Below are positions 18,401 to 27,508 of a DNA stretch of 64,000 nt, piece after piece (the first letter of the stretch is position 1; each line of letters starts with the position of its first letter). A program made the translations under genes and the position numbers. This DNA comes from Puniceicoccaceae bacterium. GTDB lineage: Bacteria; Verrucomicrobiota; Verrucomicrobiia; Opitutales; Coraliomargaritaceae. The DNA is taken from positions 1 through 64,000 of the forward strand of contig PBYS01000125.1 of the NCBI GenBank assembly GCA_002729725.1, in the 5' to 3' direction. The notes below the pieces were generated by a model that searched no databases, had not been told where the DNA came from, and saw only the letters and a program-made list of their open reading frames with translations.

Positions 18401-20676
18401 ATACCATCACTCAGCGGTCCTTATTTTACCGGATCTCAAACGTCCTCAGGTCCTACGGCGATGATGCTGGGCAGTTGCCCTATCAGGAACTCTTTGCCAG
18501 CGACAACTCTGGTATCGCTTCTTTTGATACCTTTGAAGAAGTGGTTCATTTTAATGTGCCTGGAGCGGAAGCAAATGTCGGGCGCTACACTGTGACCGCG
18601 GATGTGGATGATAATTATCAAATCACATTGTTCGGTCCCACCGAAGGGCAGGCGCCTTATGTGCAGATCGAACCACGTTATTTATGGGTCGATTTGATGG
18701 GCTATGATCGCCTATACGGTGACGAAAATCAGCAAGATGAAGTTATTATTACACAAGGAAGCCTACCTTCATTCGCGCAGATGAGTGATGTCTTCGAACT
18801 CTTTACACCGTCTGTCAATACGCCTGCTGGGGAGTATGTGGTGAGTCGAGTGCTGGATAATCGCAATTATACTGTGACTGTGAACCGTGGGAGCGAGTCG
18901 ATGATCATCAGCCCGCGCACTCTCACACTGAGCCTGAATAGTCATCCTTTCGGCTACTATGGTGATGAAAACTTTTTCGCAGATTTTGTGATCGGCGGGG
19001 ATGGCCTCGCGGCACATGATACTTATAGCGATGTGATTTCGGTGCCCTTGTTGGATCAGTTGAATGCGAACTCGGATGTCGGTTATTATCTCTTGGATTC
19101 AGTCGAGCTTGATCCCACTCGTTATACCTTGCAGGACTTTAGCGCTTCGGTGTTCACGCTCTTGCCGCGTCAATTACAGCTCAGCATTCAGGATTTGTCC
19201 CTGGATTTTGATAGCGTCGATGAGTTGATTGCATACTTAAACGATGAATACCTGGTGGTCGCCGCCGATGTGACAGGCCTACCTGCTGGTGAGAGTATTG
19301 ATGACGCCTTTCCAATTATACGTTATCAAGTCGTGGACGATGAGCGTGTTCCACAATTACCGGTGATACCGACTATGAACAATGTCGTGATCCCCGAGGT
19401 GTCTGAACTGGCAGCAGACTCTAGTTTAATCGGGAATGGGCTCACTTTGATCGCTGGCGCCAGTGCACCACCATCGACGGAGGTAAGTCGCAGCTCCAGT
19501 GCGATTACAGAGGAGGGTGAAATCAACTTGAGTCAATATCTCACAGTTTACGATGGCTATGACACCGAGGAAAATTACGTGCTGACTGCGGTCCATAATG
19601 GCAGCATTCAATTGACCGTGCCGAACACCTTGTCCGATACATTAGTACAGTCCTATACGGGGACGAGCATCACTATCAATGGCACAGATTTCTCGCTCAC
19701 AGATTTGATGGATCTGGCCAATCAGTCGAGCAACCAAGAGCTGACAGTGGTGAGTGGTCATCAGCCTGCGTCGACACTGGACAGTCTTTTTGCCGGGGGT
19801 GATTATAGTCTGGGGATTGATATGATGATGGCATTATTCGAGAGTCTTTTTTCGGATGGAGAGCGTCTGACTTTCGAGGAAGGGAGTTTGTTTTATGAAA
19901 TTACCCGTAGCACCACAGGAAGCTTAGACGACCTTAGCCCTTTCTTGATCCAGCGCTGGTTTGAGCGAAATGCCGACAGTCCGGATTTTATGACGATGCT
20001 GGCCGAGCCTTTGGCCGTGTATAGCCAGTCATTTTTAGATAAAGATCCTACGACATACAGTGCTGCAGAGCAGCAGTTCGCAGATTTGTTAGGCGAGCAT
20101 TTAGGCGATGCGCGCGACGATGTGGCGGCACGTATGGTTGAGAAGCGAGATGCCTGGATCGCCGTCGAGGAGGCGAAGGGATCCAATTTAGCGGACTTGT
20201 TTGGTAAGGATGTACCATGGTCAGACTTTATGAGCGAAGCCGCAGGTGAATTTGTAACGGATAATTTAGAAGGTAAAATTGTCGGCACTGCGATTGCGGC
20301 CGGAGCCTCCGGAGCGGGCGTTGCCACTGGTGTGGCGGTGTTAACCTCTTTTGTGATGCCCTACGCCTTCGGTAAAGTCGCTGCCGGTGTTGGCACTTCG
20401 ATCGCTGCGGGAACGTCTTTGGCGGGAGCGAGTGCCGCCGCGCTTGTGGCCGTGCCAGCGGTCATTGTGGCGGGTGCCGTTGTTGGCAGTGTCGCACGTG
20501 GAATACAGGTATTCGACAATGCGGATCAGAAAGCCATCTTTGATGGTATTCAGAGTGAAGTCGGGCGAGACATGAATCCCGCAAACTTTGATTTAACAAA
20601 TAGTGCAGGTGAGGACCATACGCTCAATCAGTCTATCCTGGCTGGGGCGCTGGCGAGTATGCTGTTCGGCGGGTAG
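12496..20676 (+). CDS. Two-partner secretion exoprotein (TpsA, filamentous haemagglutinin type) with MBG repeats
   Basis: A 2726-residue secreted surface protein. A signal peptide (residues 1-32, …LQAALPSG) leads into a TPS/haemagglutination-activity domain (about 33-300) with the hallmark LINPNGIVVGP and IANWQSFSIDANSVVNI. A beta-helical region extends to about 700. Then come about 18 tandem MBG-like repeats (about 735-2230), each with a core such as REYGDANPIFS and a GLASFD motif. A C-terminal region (about 2230-2726) is helical and charged, with a glycine/alanine-rich hydrophobic stretch at about 2590-2670. The protein would be exported by Sec and secreted by the TpsB encoded just downstream. 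Adhesion or biofilm function is inferred from family. The divergent two-component operon is its probable regulator. Confidence 0.88.
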   Translation: MRDLQSSLPFSQLLLLAFFTAVLAVPPSSLQAALPSGLEVSHGDIRLSGDGALLNIHQLTPQAIANWQSFSIDANSVVNIQQLDENSVLLNRVMGADPSSLMGQLSANGRVYLINPNGIVVGPDASINTADFIASALDLSDSDFLNGGDLSFVGESAASVVNLGQITAANGDVILIAHQVSNAGELHAPEGMVGLAAGQEVLLMAEGDPRIMVKTSLAGRSSELGVDNSGVIQAAEAELVAAGGNLYELAINQTGYIQATGAEVRNGRVLLTAEDGVIAHSGQILANNVDGSGGEVLIGGDYRGQNTAIVNAARTVVTEEAVIDVSASSEHADAGRVIVWADEATRFWGNIYGQGGAQAGAGAFVEVSGKQYLDFAGLVDLSAANGASGSLLLDPASLTIQLAGGDSASSLGGDPYVFGDELDSGSILQVSTLESQLALSDVTLLASLADDGASSSIVVNDAVSWTSGNHLTFESANDIWINADLNAGSGHVVFGLGFAYDGEVLGGPTLTGDLIVDGAASIVADTITIRNSTVDSYVGNSNFGPMGAIDINGALTVNTLDFQYPNRLPGRYGAEGGIRGGISIDHAANQIGTITTSESDGMIYDDVVIVDSAGGLVLDGFFNVTGGDVRISTVGDLTLSAGTQLAVNSGYPELDGDGMIGGDLFLAAQAGAFINQSDANALMPDGMGRFLVYSDNPSDTVKGGLLGAPVYNKTFTANAPDSITQTGNRFLYSLAPTLTLTANNLSKTVGEANPILSFNVSGLVAGDTAVDVFSGAPALSTSADISSAIGEYSIDLATGTVVLSDYDYGLNLVDGILSVEAAALVELLITADDMFRDYGDHNPDFTASFDGLIDGDDASVVNGLQFSTSADLTSPVGNYTITPFGATAEAYNISYANGTLTVNPRLLTITALDLEKTYGDALPAFASSVSGLASFDDESDLGSISYSSTASLTTADVGAYAITPSGGSNSNYSISYVAGTATVTPRAATITAPTLSREYGLNNPTYNATGSGFLSGEFNRSLVEYNEISVLAGIGHYTLTPSAYVDPNYSISYVDGSLEITKAPLTLTANSFSREYGLENPSFSFFDSEYRLGHSSSDVFSDIQLSSTAAVTSSVGTYSIDLDVTQTNENYDVTLQSGKLTITKAPLLVAPTLATKIYGEANPDFSVTAYGLRNGDTADVVTSEQFQVFANEYSEVGSYELSLLAATAQNYSLSFNPSFLNITPRELTITANDATREYGDANPIFSASFDGLASFDDESVISNLRLSTSATPASNALQYGIHVSSDSNRNYQISYEPGFLTVTKAPLDISLSWVSRLYGDGNASALSAVEIEEAYGFKLDDDLSDIRLSDLSTTATQFSDVGNYLVNGSIDSEKYEVRSLNPGLLTVTPRPLTALIDLDASERVRSYGDAGLDVSDHLIVANLTAWDTVETVFEVEDPTQTFTPIGEYNFTGKVLDSNYTLSSFANTSFTTQQLALDLVFDGATRVYGGDAINLWHYLETDELFVAGDTPESVLSTPTAHVSVSSDVGEYPISIASINSNYTVNSITGKFSITPRPLFVYLNEIERVFGNANPSGYASYRIAGGANDLLSFDSLDSVLQVNAPEVAADVGTYSLTPTMLTDNYELLSFEGSMTINPRQITLQLPDSVRRVYGDANPTLDPIEVLTPSGLLNSGLASFHTVADVIHADLPAIDASPQVLYWSDVFSLNSNYNVDFSDEFQFRIDPRPITLELPSFTRLYGDLNPDVTIVERSSTGNSQGLASFDTLESAFPLSLPDESANVGSYMASVSNSNYDITSYGGEIQIAPRVLKVDAMNKSSIYGEDHGSFSVTSVEGSDGFAWFDDSLERRIEILLRSDLDETTEVGAYQFVNESFENYIIDLRYGGILTVNPRPVTIQLPGFTRVYGSENPEDSIFAVADGSAYGLASFDRLEDVISLGVETPSIQTDAGTYAFDITSDPNYNFSYVGESAYTITQRSLFYRISNVLRSYGDDAGQLPYQELFASDNSGIASFDTFEEVVHFNVPGAEANVGRYTVTADVDDNYQITLFGPTEGQAPYVQIEPRYLWVDLMGYDRLYGDENQQDEVIITQGSLPSFAQMSDVFELFTPSVNTPAGEYVVSRVLDNRNYTVTVNRGSESMIISPRTLTLSLNSHPFGYYGDENFFADFVIGGDGLAAHDTYSDVISVPLLDQLNANSDVGYYLLDSVELDPTRYTLQDFSASVFTLLPRQLQLSIQDLSLDFDSVDELIAYLNDEYLVVAADVTGLPAGESIDDAFPIIRYQVVDDERVPQLPVIPTMNNVVIPEVSELAADSSLIGNGLTLIAGASAPPSTEVSRSSSAITEEGEINLSQYLTVYDGYDTEENYVLTAVHNGSIQLTVPNTLSDTLVQSYTGTSITINGTDFSLTDLMDLANQSSNQELTVVSGHQPASTLDSLFAGGDYSLGIDMMMALFESLFSDGERLTFEEGSLFYEITRSTTGSLDDLSPFLIQRWFERNADSPDFMTMLAEPLAVYSQSFLDKDPTTYSAAEQQFADLLGEHLGDARDDVAARMVEKRDAWIAVEEAKGSNLADLFGKDVPWSDFMSEAAGEFVTDNLEGKIVGTAIAAGASGAGVATGVAVLTSFVMPYAFGKVAAGVGTSIAAGTSLAGASAAALVAVPAVIVAGAVVGSVARGIQVFDNADQKAIFDGIQSEVGRDMNPANFDLTNSAGEDHTLNQSILAGALASMLFGG
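14700..19185 (+). repeat. About 18 MBG-like protein repeats within tpsA
   Basis: Each unit of roughly 75-90 residues begins with a strand such as LTLTANNLSKTVG, LTITANDATREYG or ITLELPSFTRLYG, followed by an NP-containing turn, then G-L-ASFD and a closing NYxI/NYTV…GxLTVxPR segment. Early units (about 735-1390) are closer to consensus; later ones diverge strongly, so the DNA is not a simple tandem repeat. The MBG family occurs in large bacterial surface proteins and gives a rod-like stalk. Confidence 0.8.
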
Positions 20677-20687
20677 CCAGGCAGATT

Positions 20688-20759
<72 letters not shown>

Positions 20760-20760
20760 A

Positions 20761-22566
20761 ATGAGCGTTAAAAATACTTCATCTTTCATACATCTGTCAT
20801 CACAGCTCTTGTTAGCTCCACTCATGATTGCTGCAGCTGCAAATCCGCTGCATGCACAGAACCTGGAGAAGATACAGCCTGAGCCCGTGCCACAATTAGT
20901 CGAGCCATTGGTCTCAGACTCGCCAACGTTGGATATTCAGCAGTTAAGAACCGATTTGATTGGCGCGAATCAGGGGGAGCAGGTATTACTCCAGGAGCTG
21001 AAGCAGTTGATTATTTTAAAGGATCCTGCTCAGTTGGATACTTTGCAATTGCAGCCCGGGCAGACGACCAACTTGGCCGAGTATCCCGAGCTCGACAGCG
21101 AGGGCATGAGAGGAGTGATCGAATTATATCTCGGTTTGCCAGTCTCACAAGAATCGCTGCAGCGCTTACGGTATTCGATCAAATTGATCCTGAGTCAGGA
21201 CGGCAAACCCTTTTCATCGGTGTATATTCCGCCGCAGGATATTACGGCAGGCGCGGTGCAAATTGTGGTGCGCCCGAGTACAGTCGGTGAGTTGCGAGTC
21301 GAGGGGGCGCAGTATTTTTCTGAGGCGAGCTATCTTTCGCGCCTACAATTAAAGGCGGACGGCCAGATTGATCCGAAAACTATACGCACAGGCATCGATC
21401 GTATGAATCAAAATTCCTTTCGTTCCGCAGCTGTGCGCGTCGAAAAAGGGGAGGCGCCGGGCACTACGGATGTCGTGCTGCAAGTGCGCGAGCGTCAGCC
21501 ATATCGTGTGTTTGCCGGATACAATAACACCGGCAGTTTGAGCACCACTGAAGACCGTATGTTTGTCGGTTTCACCTTGGGCAATGTATTTGGCCGCGCG
21601 CATCAAATGACCATGCAAGCGACCAGTGATTTGGATATCGAGCACTCCAAGTCAGTGTCGGGAAATTATACTATGGATCTACCCTATAATCACACGGCGA
21701 CATTTTTCGGAGCTTATTCTGAAATCGTGAGCTTGCCCAGTGGCGGTTTTGATCAGGCGGGCACCAGTTGGCAATTAGGGCTAAATTATCAGATCCCGCT
21801 GCCCCCCATCGGACAGGCCTACAGTCATCGTGTGAATCTGGGGCTGGATTATAAATCCAGTGATAACAATTTAGAGCTGAACTTAGCGCCCTTTATCATT
21901 CCTATTTATGATAATCTGACGCATGTCGCACAGTTGCGTGCGCAGTATCAGGGCAGCCTGACAGATCGTTTTGGCAGCACCAGTTTTGCAGCCAAATTAA
22001 CTTATTCGCCCGGTAATTTAGGCTCCAAGAATGAAGACGATGCCTTCGGGCAGTCGCGGGCATTTGCGACCGCTGACTATATCTATACCAATTTGGAATT
22101 ATCGCGTAGCACTCATTTCACAGGCATCATGGATGGCTGGACATGGTTATTGCGCGGGGAGCTGCAGCTTTCGGACAGCAATCTACTCAGTAGTGAGCAG
22201 TTTAGTGCCGGCGGTAGCAATTCCGTGCGTGGTTATGAAGAGAGCGAAGTGGTGGGTGACAATGCCTATTTCATCTCGCAGGAACTACAATTGCCGATCA
22301 TTCCAACCAAGCTGCGGCTGCCTGGATATGAACGTGATGGAGCGCTGCGTCTCTTTGTGTTCGAGGATTACGCCAAGACCTGGAATACCGATAAGCTGAG
22401 CGGGGAAGAGGGCTTTTATTTACATAGTGTCGGAGCAGGCTTGCGTTATCAAGTGGCGCAGGATTTGACCTTTAACCTGTCCCATGGTTGGCAACTGCGT
22501 GGCAGCGGTAGCAGTAGCACCGGGGATAACTATCGCAGCCACGTCTCCATTCAGTTCAGCTATTAG
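20761..22566 (+). CDS. Two-partner secretion outer-membrane transporter (TpsB, ShlB/FhaC type)
   Basis: A 601-residue Omp85-superfamily pore that secretes its TpsA partner. A signal peptide covers residues 1-32 (…ANPLHAQN). Two POTRA-like domains (about 110-260) include the VYIPPQDITAGAVQIVVRPS strand region and GELRVEGAQYFSE. The C-terminal barrel (about 270-601) ends in an aromatic residue (IQFSY). The conserved loop-6 motif appears as SVRGYEESEVVGD near residues 489-500. The gene follows tpsA by 84 bp, the normal gene order for some TPS systems, and must be translated from a start directly behind the ACT repeat. No other obvious substrate is nearby, so TpsA is the presumed cargo. Confidence 0.9.
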   Translation: MSVKNTSSFIHLSSQLLLAPLMIAAAANPLHAQNLEKIQPEPVPQLVEPLVSDSPTLDIQQLRTDLIGANQGEQVLLQELKQLIILKDPAQLDTLQLQPGQTTNLAEYPELDSEGMRGVIELYLGLPVSQESLQRLRYSIKLILSQDGKPFSSVYIPPQDITAGAVQIVVRPSTVGELRVEGAQYFSEASYLSRLQLKADGQIDPKTIRTGIDRMNQNSFRSAAVRVEKGEAPGTTDVVLQVRERQPYRVFAGYNNTGSLSTTEDRMFVGFTLGNVFGRAHQMTMQATSDLDIEHSKSVSGNYTMDLPYNHTATFFGAYSEIVSLPSGGFDQAGTSWQLGLNYQIPLPPIGQAYSHRVNLGLDYKSSDNNLELNLAPFIIPIYDNLTHVAQLRAQYQGSLTDRFGSTSFAAKLTYSPGNLGSKNEDDAFGQSRAFATADYIYTNLELSRSTHFTGIMDGWTWLLRGELQLSDSNLLSSEQFSAGGSNSVRGYEESEVVGDNAYFISQELQLPIIPTKLRLPGYERDGALRLFVFEDYAKTWNTDKLSGEEGFYLHSVGAGLRYQVAQDLTFNLSHGWQLRGSGSSSTGDNYRSHVSIQFSY

Positions 22567-22583
22567 TGCTGTGTGTGTGCACT

Positions 22584-24361
22584 TTAGTTGGCTGTATCCA
22601 AGAGCGTCTGCACTGAAGTTAGCGGCCCCGCGAGCGTGAGCTCGTCGCCTACTTGCAGTTGCTCCGCGGCGGAGAAACTAACTTGTAGCTTGCTGCCTCT
22701 TCGAATGCCGACGACTTGTATCCCAAAACGCGCAGGCCAGTTTAACTCACTTAAGCTACGGCCTGACCATGGGGAGGATTGGGCAATGACCAATTTAGTT
22801 AGAATTGCGCTGCTTAAATTCGCCTCTGCGGGCTCTTCATGTTCGGTTTCCCGCGTGAGCATCGCGAGTGCTTGCTCTAGATTTTCTGCACTGCCGACTA
22901 AGTAGAGTTGGTCACCTGCGTAGAGCGACTCGGATGCAGACACTCTATTGAGTGAATAGCCCTGGCGGTCGATTTCTTGAGCTTGCTAGTCATGTAGTCC
23001 GCCAGGATCATGGCCATGGCCGAAATATTGCGATAGAGTGCAATCAGTGGCCCGAAAATCAGTAGTGAAACACCCAACCAATAAAACAGATCGCTCATGG
23101 GTAACCAGCCCAGTGTTTCGTCCGCCCAAGCGGTGAATTTCGCTTCCAGAGGACGCGCAAAAAGTAGTACCGCCGTCACCAATAACCACTCTGCGCCGAC
23201 TTGCCACAGGCGCGGGCGTAGTAGGCGCCATAGGATACTACGATCTGAGGTTCGCATTACCTTGGCCCACGAATTTTGATAACTGGTCAGCCAGGTGCCG
23301 ATCCATCCAATCCGCGAAGGTCGAAACCACCGCACCTAGGTATCGCTTTTCTTGACTGTCATCGGTGCGAGCAGGGAGGTGACAAATGAGATCCCCACGG
23401 CGGCCACTTGCATGGTGTCGTCCAAGATGCCGGATGCGACGCCTAGGCCTGCGATGACGAATGAAAATTCACCGATCGGGGTGACACAGAAAGCAGCTTT
23501 CATTGCAACCTCTTCATCTTCGCAGACTGAAAGGAAACCTAAAGTCGCTGCGATCGGACGCACTAAAAACGCCAGAGTGACGCCTAGAGCGATGATTCCC
23601 AGTGCTTCCGGGAAGCGGGTGACATCGATTGCCATGCCGATCGCGGTGAAGAACAGTGCCACAAATATATCCTTCAGCCCGGAGAAGGAGCGCTCAATGG
23701 CTTGCACGCGTTTGGTTTCTGCCAAAATCACGCCACAGAGAAAGGCGCCCAAAGCGATCGAGTAGCCCGCGCTCAGAGCGAGCCATGCCATCGCGAAGAG
23801 TAAGCCAGCTACGATTAAGGTTTCTAGCTCGATTCCACCTCGTTTCTCAAAGCGATTTAGCCAGCGCGGTAAAACCACGATGCCAGGAAGAATGATGAGT
23901 GCAACAAATGCGATTAATAGAGCGACCGTGCCGAATATTTCGCCCATGCCTGCGTTGCCGCTGGCTTGCTCCATCGCCACATAGGAGCCTAGGTAGCCTA
24001 GCATGACAATGGCTACGATATCTTCGAGCAGAGTCATCGCCAGTGCCAATTGCCCCGCCCTGCGGTGCATGAGTTGGTTATCGTAAATGAGCTTACCCAC
24101 TATGGCCGAGCTGCTGCCCATTAACATGGCCGCTAGAAATAAGGCCGTGGTCTCATCAAAGCCTAGGAGTAAGGCGCTGCAGCGCGCGAGTGTGAGCGTG
24201 CCGAGCGCCGTGATCACTGTGGCCAGCATCACTCCGAGCCCCACTTGTCGGAGCTTGCGCAGGCGTAAGCTCAGGCCGATGAAGAACATTAAAAAGACCA
24301 GTCCCAATTGGGAGAGTAATTGAATGCGCACCACGTCGGTGACGTAGGGGAAGGTGATCAT
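22584..24361 (-). pseudogene. CPA2 monovalent cation:proton antiporter with TrkA-C domain, decayed
   Basis: Three fragments of one KefB-type antiporter lie in order. The first (23336-24361) carries most of the exchanger domain, beginning only at the second or third helix (LLSQLGLVFLMFFIGLSLRL), so the N-terminal membrane segments are missing. It stops at an in-frame TAG (23336-23338), after which the same frame continues (…GTWLTSYQNSW… through the last helices) to about 22985. There a one-base loss (AAGGCT-like to AAGCT) shifts the frame into AQEIDRQGYSLNRVSASESLYAG and the TrkA-C domain, which ends at 22584. Truncation, nonsense and frameshift together indicate a pseudogene. The intact protein would exchange K+ or Na+ for H+. 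Confidence 0.85.
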
Positions 24362-24496
24362 TATGGAGGAAACGAAGCCTAGTTCAGGTAATCAACGTTT
24401 CCCCCATCTCAATTCAGCGCGAAGTTATTTGCAAGCCACGTGTGAAGATGGGTGCTTTTTAGGCTGTGGGGAGTGTGGTCTGTGCTCCGATTCTAT

Positions 24497-25522
24497 TTAG
24501 TCGGCTAAGCGTAGGCTCTCAGCTTGAATGACGAGTTGGCCGTGGCTGTCGGGCAGTGGATAGATCTGCCCGCGCAGGTAGACCTTTTGTTCGAGGTAGG
24601 GGGCCAGATCGTTGATGTAGATTTTTGAGAAGTCCACATAGGCGATCAGCCTGCCTTCCGGTGATATGAGGCGAATCGGATAGTCGGGGCCCTTGGCGTT
24701 AATCTCACGCACCAGTGTGCCCGTGAGTAGACGAGGGGCTTTGGCCGGACCGAGTTCAGGTTTGGCCTCATAGGCCTGCGTTTGGTCGGGAGAGACCATG
24801 ATGGGATCTGTGATCGGGGGGGCGGGGGCAGCTGCCGTGCCAGTGGGAAGTGGAGAGTGAGGCACGGAGCCTGAGGGCAGCTGCGCTGTTGCAGGCTGCC
24901 AGGCGACATTTTCAGGGGGCAGGGTATTTGGGTCCAGTTGAGCGATGGGCTGGTCGGGGTTGACTTGTGTGCGTGGCGCTGGGATGGCGACTGGCTCGGG
25001 AACAGCGATCGCTTGGGGTGCCGGTGCTTGGGGTGCCGGTGCCTGGGCCGAGGGGGCTGGCGGCGTGGAGAGCTGTCGCGCTTGGAGATCGAGGGCCGAC
25101 TGCTGGCTGGCGTCGCTTAGAAAATAGCCGGTGATCTCTTTGCTCAGGCGGACGGTGGCCCATTCCTCTTTGACGCGTACGATCTCATAGCTGTCGCCAG
25201 TGGCGATATGAGTGATGCTGGCAGATTGCGAGGTGGGCAGATATTGGACCGGGGTGCCCGCCTGAATTTCGAAGTTTTTGCTCAAGCTAGCCTCGGGCAC
25301 ATAGCCGGTAAAGGGGCTGGGCATGGGCAGTTGTCGCCAGCCCAGATGTGCATTGATCGGTGCGGGCGCCGTGTCGAGCAGCACCTTTTCGCTGGCGGTC
25401 ACTTTGGCGATCACAGGCGCGTCTGCTTCCGGAGCCAGGCGCAGTAGGATCTCCTTGGCGGCGTGGGAGCTGTGACAAAGCCCGAGGCAGATGAGTAGGC
25501 TGTAAAAAAGAATTCTTAGCAT
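24497..25522 (-). CDS. Secreted SH3-domain protein with Pro/Ala-rich linker
   Basis: A 341-residue exported protein. The start at 25522 gives a clean signal peptide (MLRILFYSLLICLGL, cleavage after SSHAA); the longer upstream frame has no such feature. Two bacterial SH3-like modules follow (about 22-155; ILLRLAPEADAPVIAKV… and the second ending TVRLSKEITGYFLSD). A Pro/Ala/Gln-rich linker (about 165-275) includes short direct repeats (APAPQ). The C-terminal ~70 residues (LLTGTLVREINAKGPDYPIRL… YLEQKVYLRGQIY) look like a small beta-barrel domain. Cell-wall or envelope binding is likely from the SH3 modules, but the role is unknown. It is 82 bp downstream of rluB. Confidence 0.7.
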   Translation of the reverse strand: MLRILFYSLLICLGLCHSSHAAKEILLRLAPEADAPVIAKVTASEKVLLDTAPAPINAHLGWRQLPMPSPFTGYVPEASLSKNFEIQAGTPVQYLPTSQSASITHIATGDSYEIVRVKEEWATVRLSKEITGYFLSDASQQSALDLQARQLSTPPAPSAQAPAPQAPAPQAIAVPEPVAIPAPRTQVNPDQPIAQLDPNTLPPENVAWQPATAQLPSGSVPHSPLPTGTAAAPAPPITDPIMVSPDQTQAYEAKPELGPAKAPRLLTGTLVREINAKGPDYPIRLISPEGRLIAYVDFSKIYINDLAPYLEQKVYLRGQIYPLPDSHGQLVIQAESLRLAD

Positions 25523-25604
25523 GTTTTGCGTTGGGTTCGTTTTTCTGGGTGCGCGACTTGTCATAGCCATCCTGCCGCGGGCGTGACTGCTGGCCTTGCT
25601 GTCC

Positions 25605-26336
25605 TTAGCGGAAGAGACGCTCGATATCTTTCTTGCCGAGGATCTTGATGCCGCCGCGTGGGATGTTTTTAAGCACGATGCCGCCGATTTGCACGCGGAC
25701 GAGTTTTTTAACAAAGTAGCGGTTCGCTTCAAAGAGGCGGCGCACTTCGCGTTTTTTGCCGTGGTGGAGGTGCACTTCCAGTCGGCGTAGGTGGCCTTCG
25801 CCCATCTGCGGAGCAGGGATGACCTTTTCGGCTTTTAAAAAGTCGCCTTCGTATTCGGTGCCAGCGAGTAGTTTGGGGATGTCGGCTTTGTTGAAGTCGC
25901 GGTGTAGCACCACCCGGTAGCGCTTTACGATTTCGGTGCTGGGGTGGGTGAGTCGGTGTGCGAGGTCGCCATCGTTGGTGATGACTAATAGGCCCTCACT
26001 GTCTTTGTCCAAGCGTCCGGCGCAAAAGAGGCGTTGGCGCTGTAGATCCGGAGGCAGTAGCTCGAAGACCGTGCGATCCGCATGCGGGTCTGAGTTGGTG
26101 CAAAGCACGCCCTTCGGCTTGTTCATGATCAGTGTGACCGGGCGCTCTTCTTTGCGCATGATCGGCTTATTGTTCACGAAGATGGCGGCATCAGCTGTGG
26201 CTTTATCGCCCAATTGGGCGACTTTTCCGTTCACGCGGACATTGCCTTCTTCGATGAAGCGTTCGGCCTCGCGGCGGGAGCAGAGCCCTGAATTGGCAAT
26301 GAGCTTTTGGATGCGTTGTGGTTCTTGTTCTGACAT
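25605..26336 (-). CDS. rluB: 23S rRNA pseudouridine synthase, RluB/RsuA family
   Basis: A 243-residue enzyme that isomerises a specific uridine in 23S rRNA. An S4 RNA-binding domain (residues ~6-65; QRIQKLIANSGLCSRREAE) precedes the catalytic domain with MNKPKGVLCTNSDP and the catalytic Asp in AGRLDKDSEGLLV. The C-terminal HHGKKREVRRLFEAN motif is family-typical. The overall pattern fits RluB better than RsuA, but RluE/RluF cannot be excluded by eye. It is transcribed divergently from fabG. Confidence 0.85.
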   Translation of the reverse strand: MSEQEPQRIQKLIANSGLCSRREAERFIEEGNVRVNGKVAQLGDKATADAAIFVNNKPIMRKEERPVTLIMNKPKGVLCTNSDPHADRTVFELLPPDLQRQRLFCAGRLDKDSEGLLVITNDGDLAHRLTHPSTEIVKRYRVVLHRDFNKADIPKLLAGTEYEGDFLKAEKVIPAPQMGEGHLRRLEVHLHHGKKREVRRLFEANRYFVKKLVRVQIGGIVLKNIPRGGIKILGKKDIERLFR

Positions 26337-26370
26337 TACGCTTACTAGAGTCTTTAAGTTGCGTGGCTGT

Positions 26371-26394
26371 CAATGTTGCTTGGAGCTAACATTG
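26371..26394. promoter_or_regulatory. Palindrome CAATGTT-N10-AACATTG between rluB and fabG
   Basis: A perfect 7-bp inverted repeat with a 10-base centre lies in the ~100-bp divergent intergenic region, 42 bases before the fabG start. Spacing of about 1.5 helical turns between arm centres suits a dimeric helix-turn-helix repressor. It may control the fab operon, rluB, or both. No known regulator consensus is matched with confidence. Confidence 0.4.
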
Positions 26395-26436
26395 GGCTTG
26401 CGCCAAGTCGGCGAATTGTTGGAAACTTCACTTTAC

Positions 26437-27185
<749 letters not shown>

Positions 27186-27229
27186 CCACATTGACAGCTA
27201 GTTTTATTTAACCTAATACACAGAAAATT

Positions 27230-27484
27230 ATGTCAGACCAAACAATCGAACAACGCGTGAAGACAATTATCGTCGATCAGCTTAACGTTAACGAGGAGCA
27301 AGTGACTCCAGAAGCATCTTTCTTGGATGATCTTGGTGCCGATTCCCTTGATACTGTTGAGCTTATCATGGCTTTCGAAGAAGAATTCAGCGATGAAATC
27401 GACGGCGAAATCCCTGAATCTGATGCTGAAAAGCTTCAAACTGTTGGTGATGTGATCAAATACATCACTGAAAAGGCAGGATAA
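27230..27484 (+). CDS. acpP: Acyl carrier protein
   Basis: An 84-residue acidic carrier that holds growing acyl chains on a 4'-phosphopantetheine arm. The attachment serine is in the canonical [18 protein letters not shown] motif (about residue 40). N-terminal helix [14 protein letters not shown] and C-terminal TVGDVIKYI match bacterial AcpP. It sits between fabG and fabF, with a strong hairpin terminator in the acpP-fabF gap. Confidence 0.97.
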   Translation: MSDQTIEQRVKTIIVDQLNVNEEQVTPEASFLDDLGADSLDTVELIMAFEEEFSDEIDGEIPESDAEKLQTVGDVIKYITEKAG

Positions 27485-27508
27485 GAAAATTCTACTTTCA
27501 AACTTACG

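Noticed and set aside
12496..20676. Contact-dependent inhibition (CdiA) toxin
   Set aside because: No recognisable pretoxin motif such as VENN, no small immunity gene downstream, and the C terminus is not a recognisable nuclease or other toxin.
22584..24361. Three separate genes (antiporter, small membrane protein, TrkA-C protein)
   Set aside because: The order and continuity of homology across a stop and a one-base shift show one broken gene.
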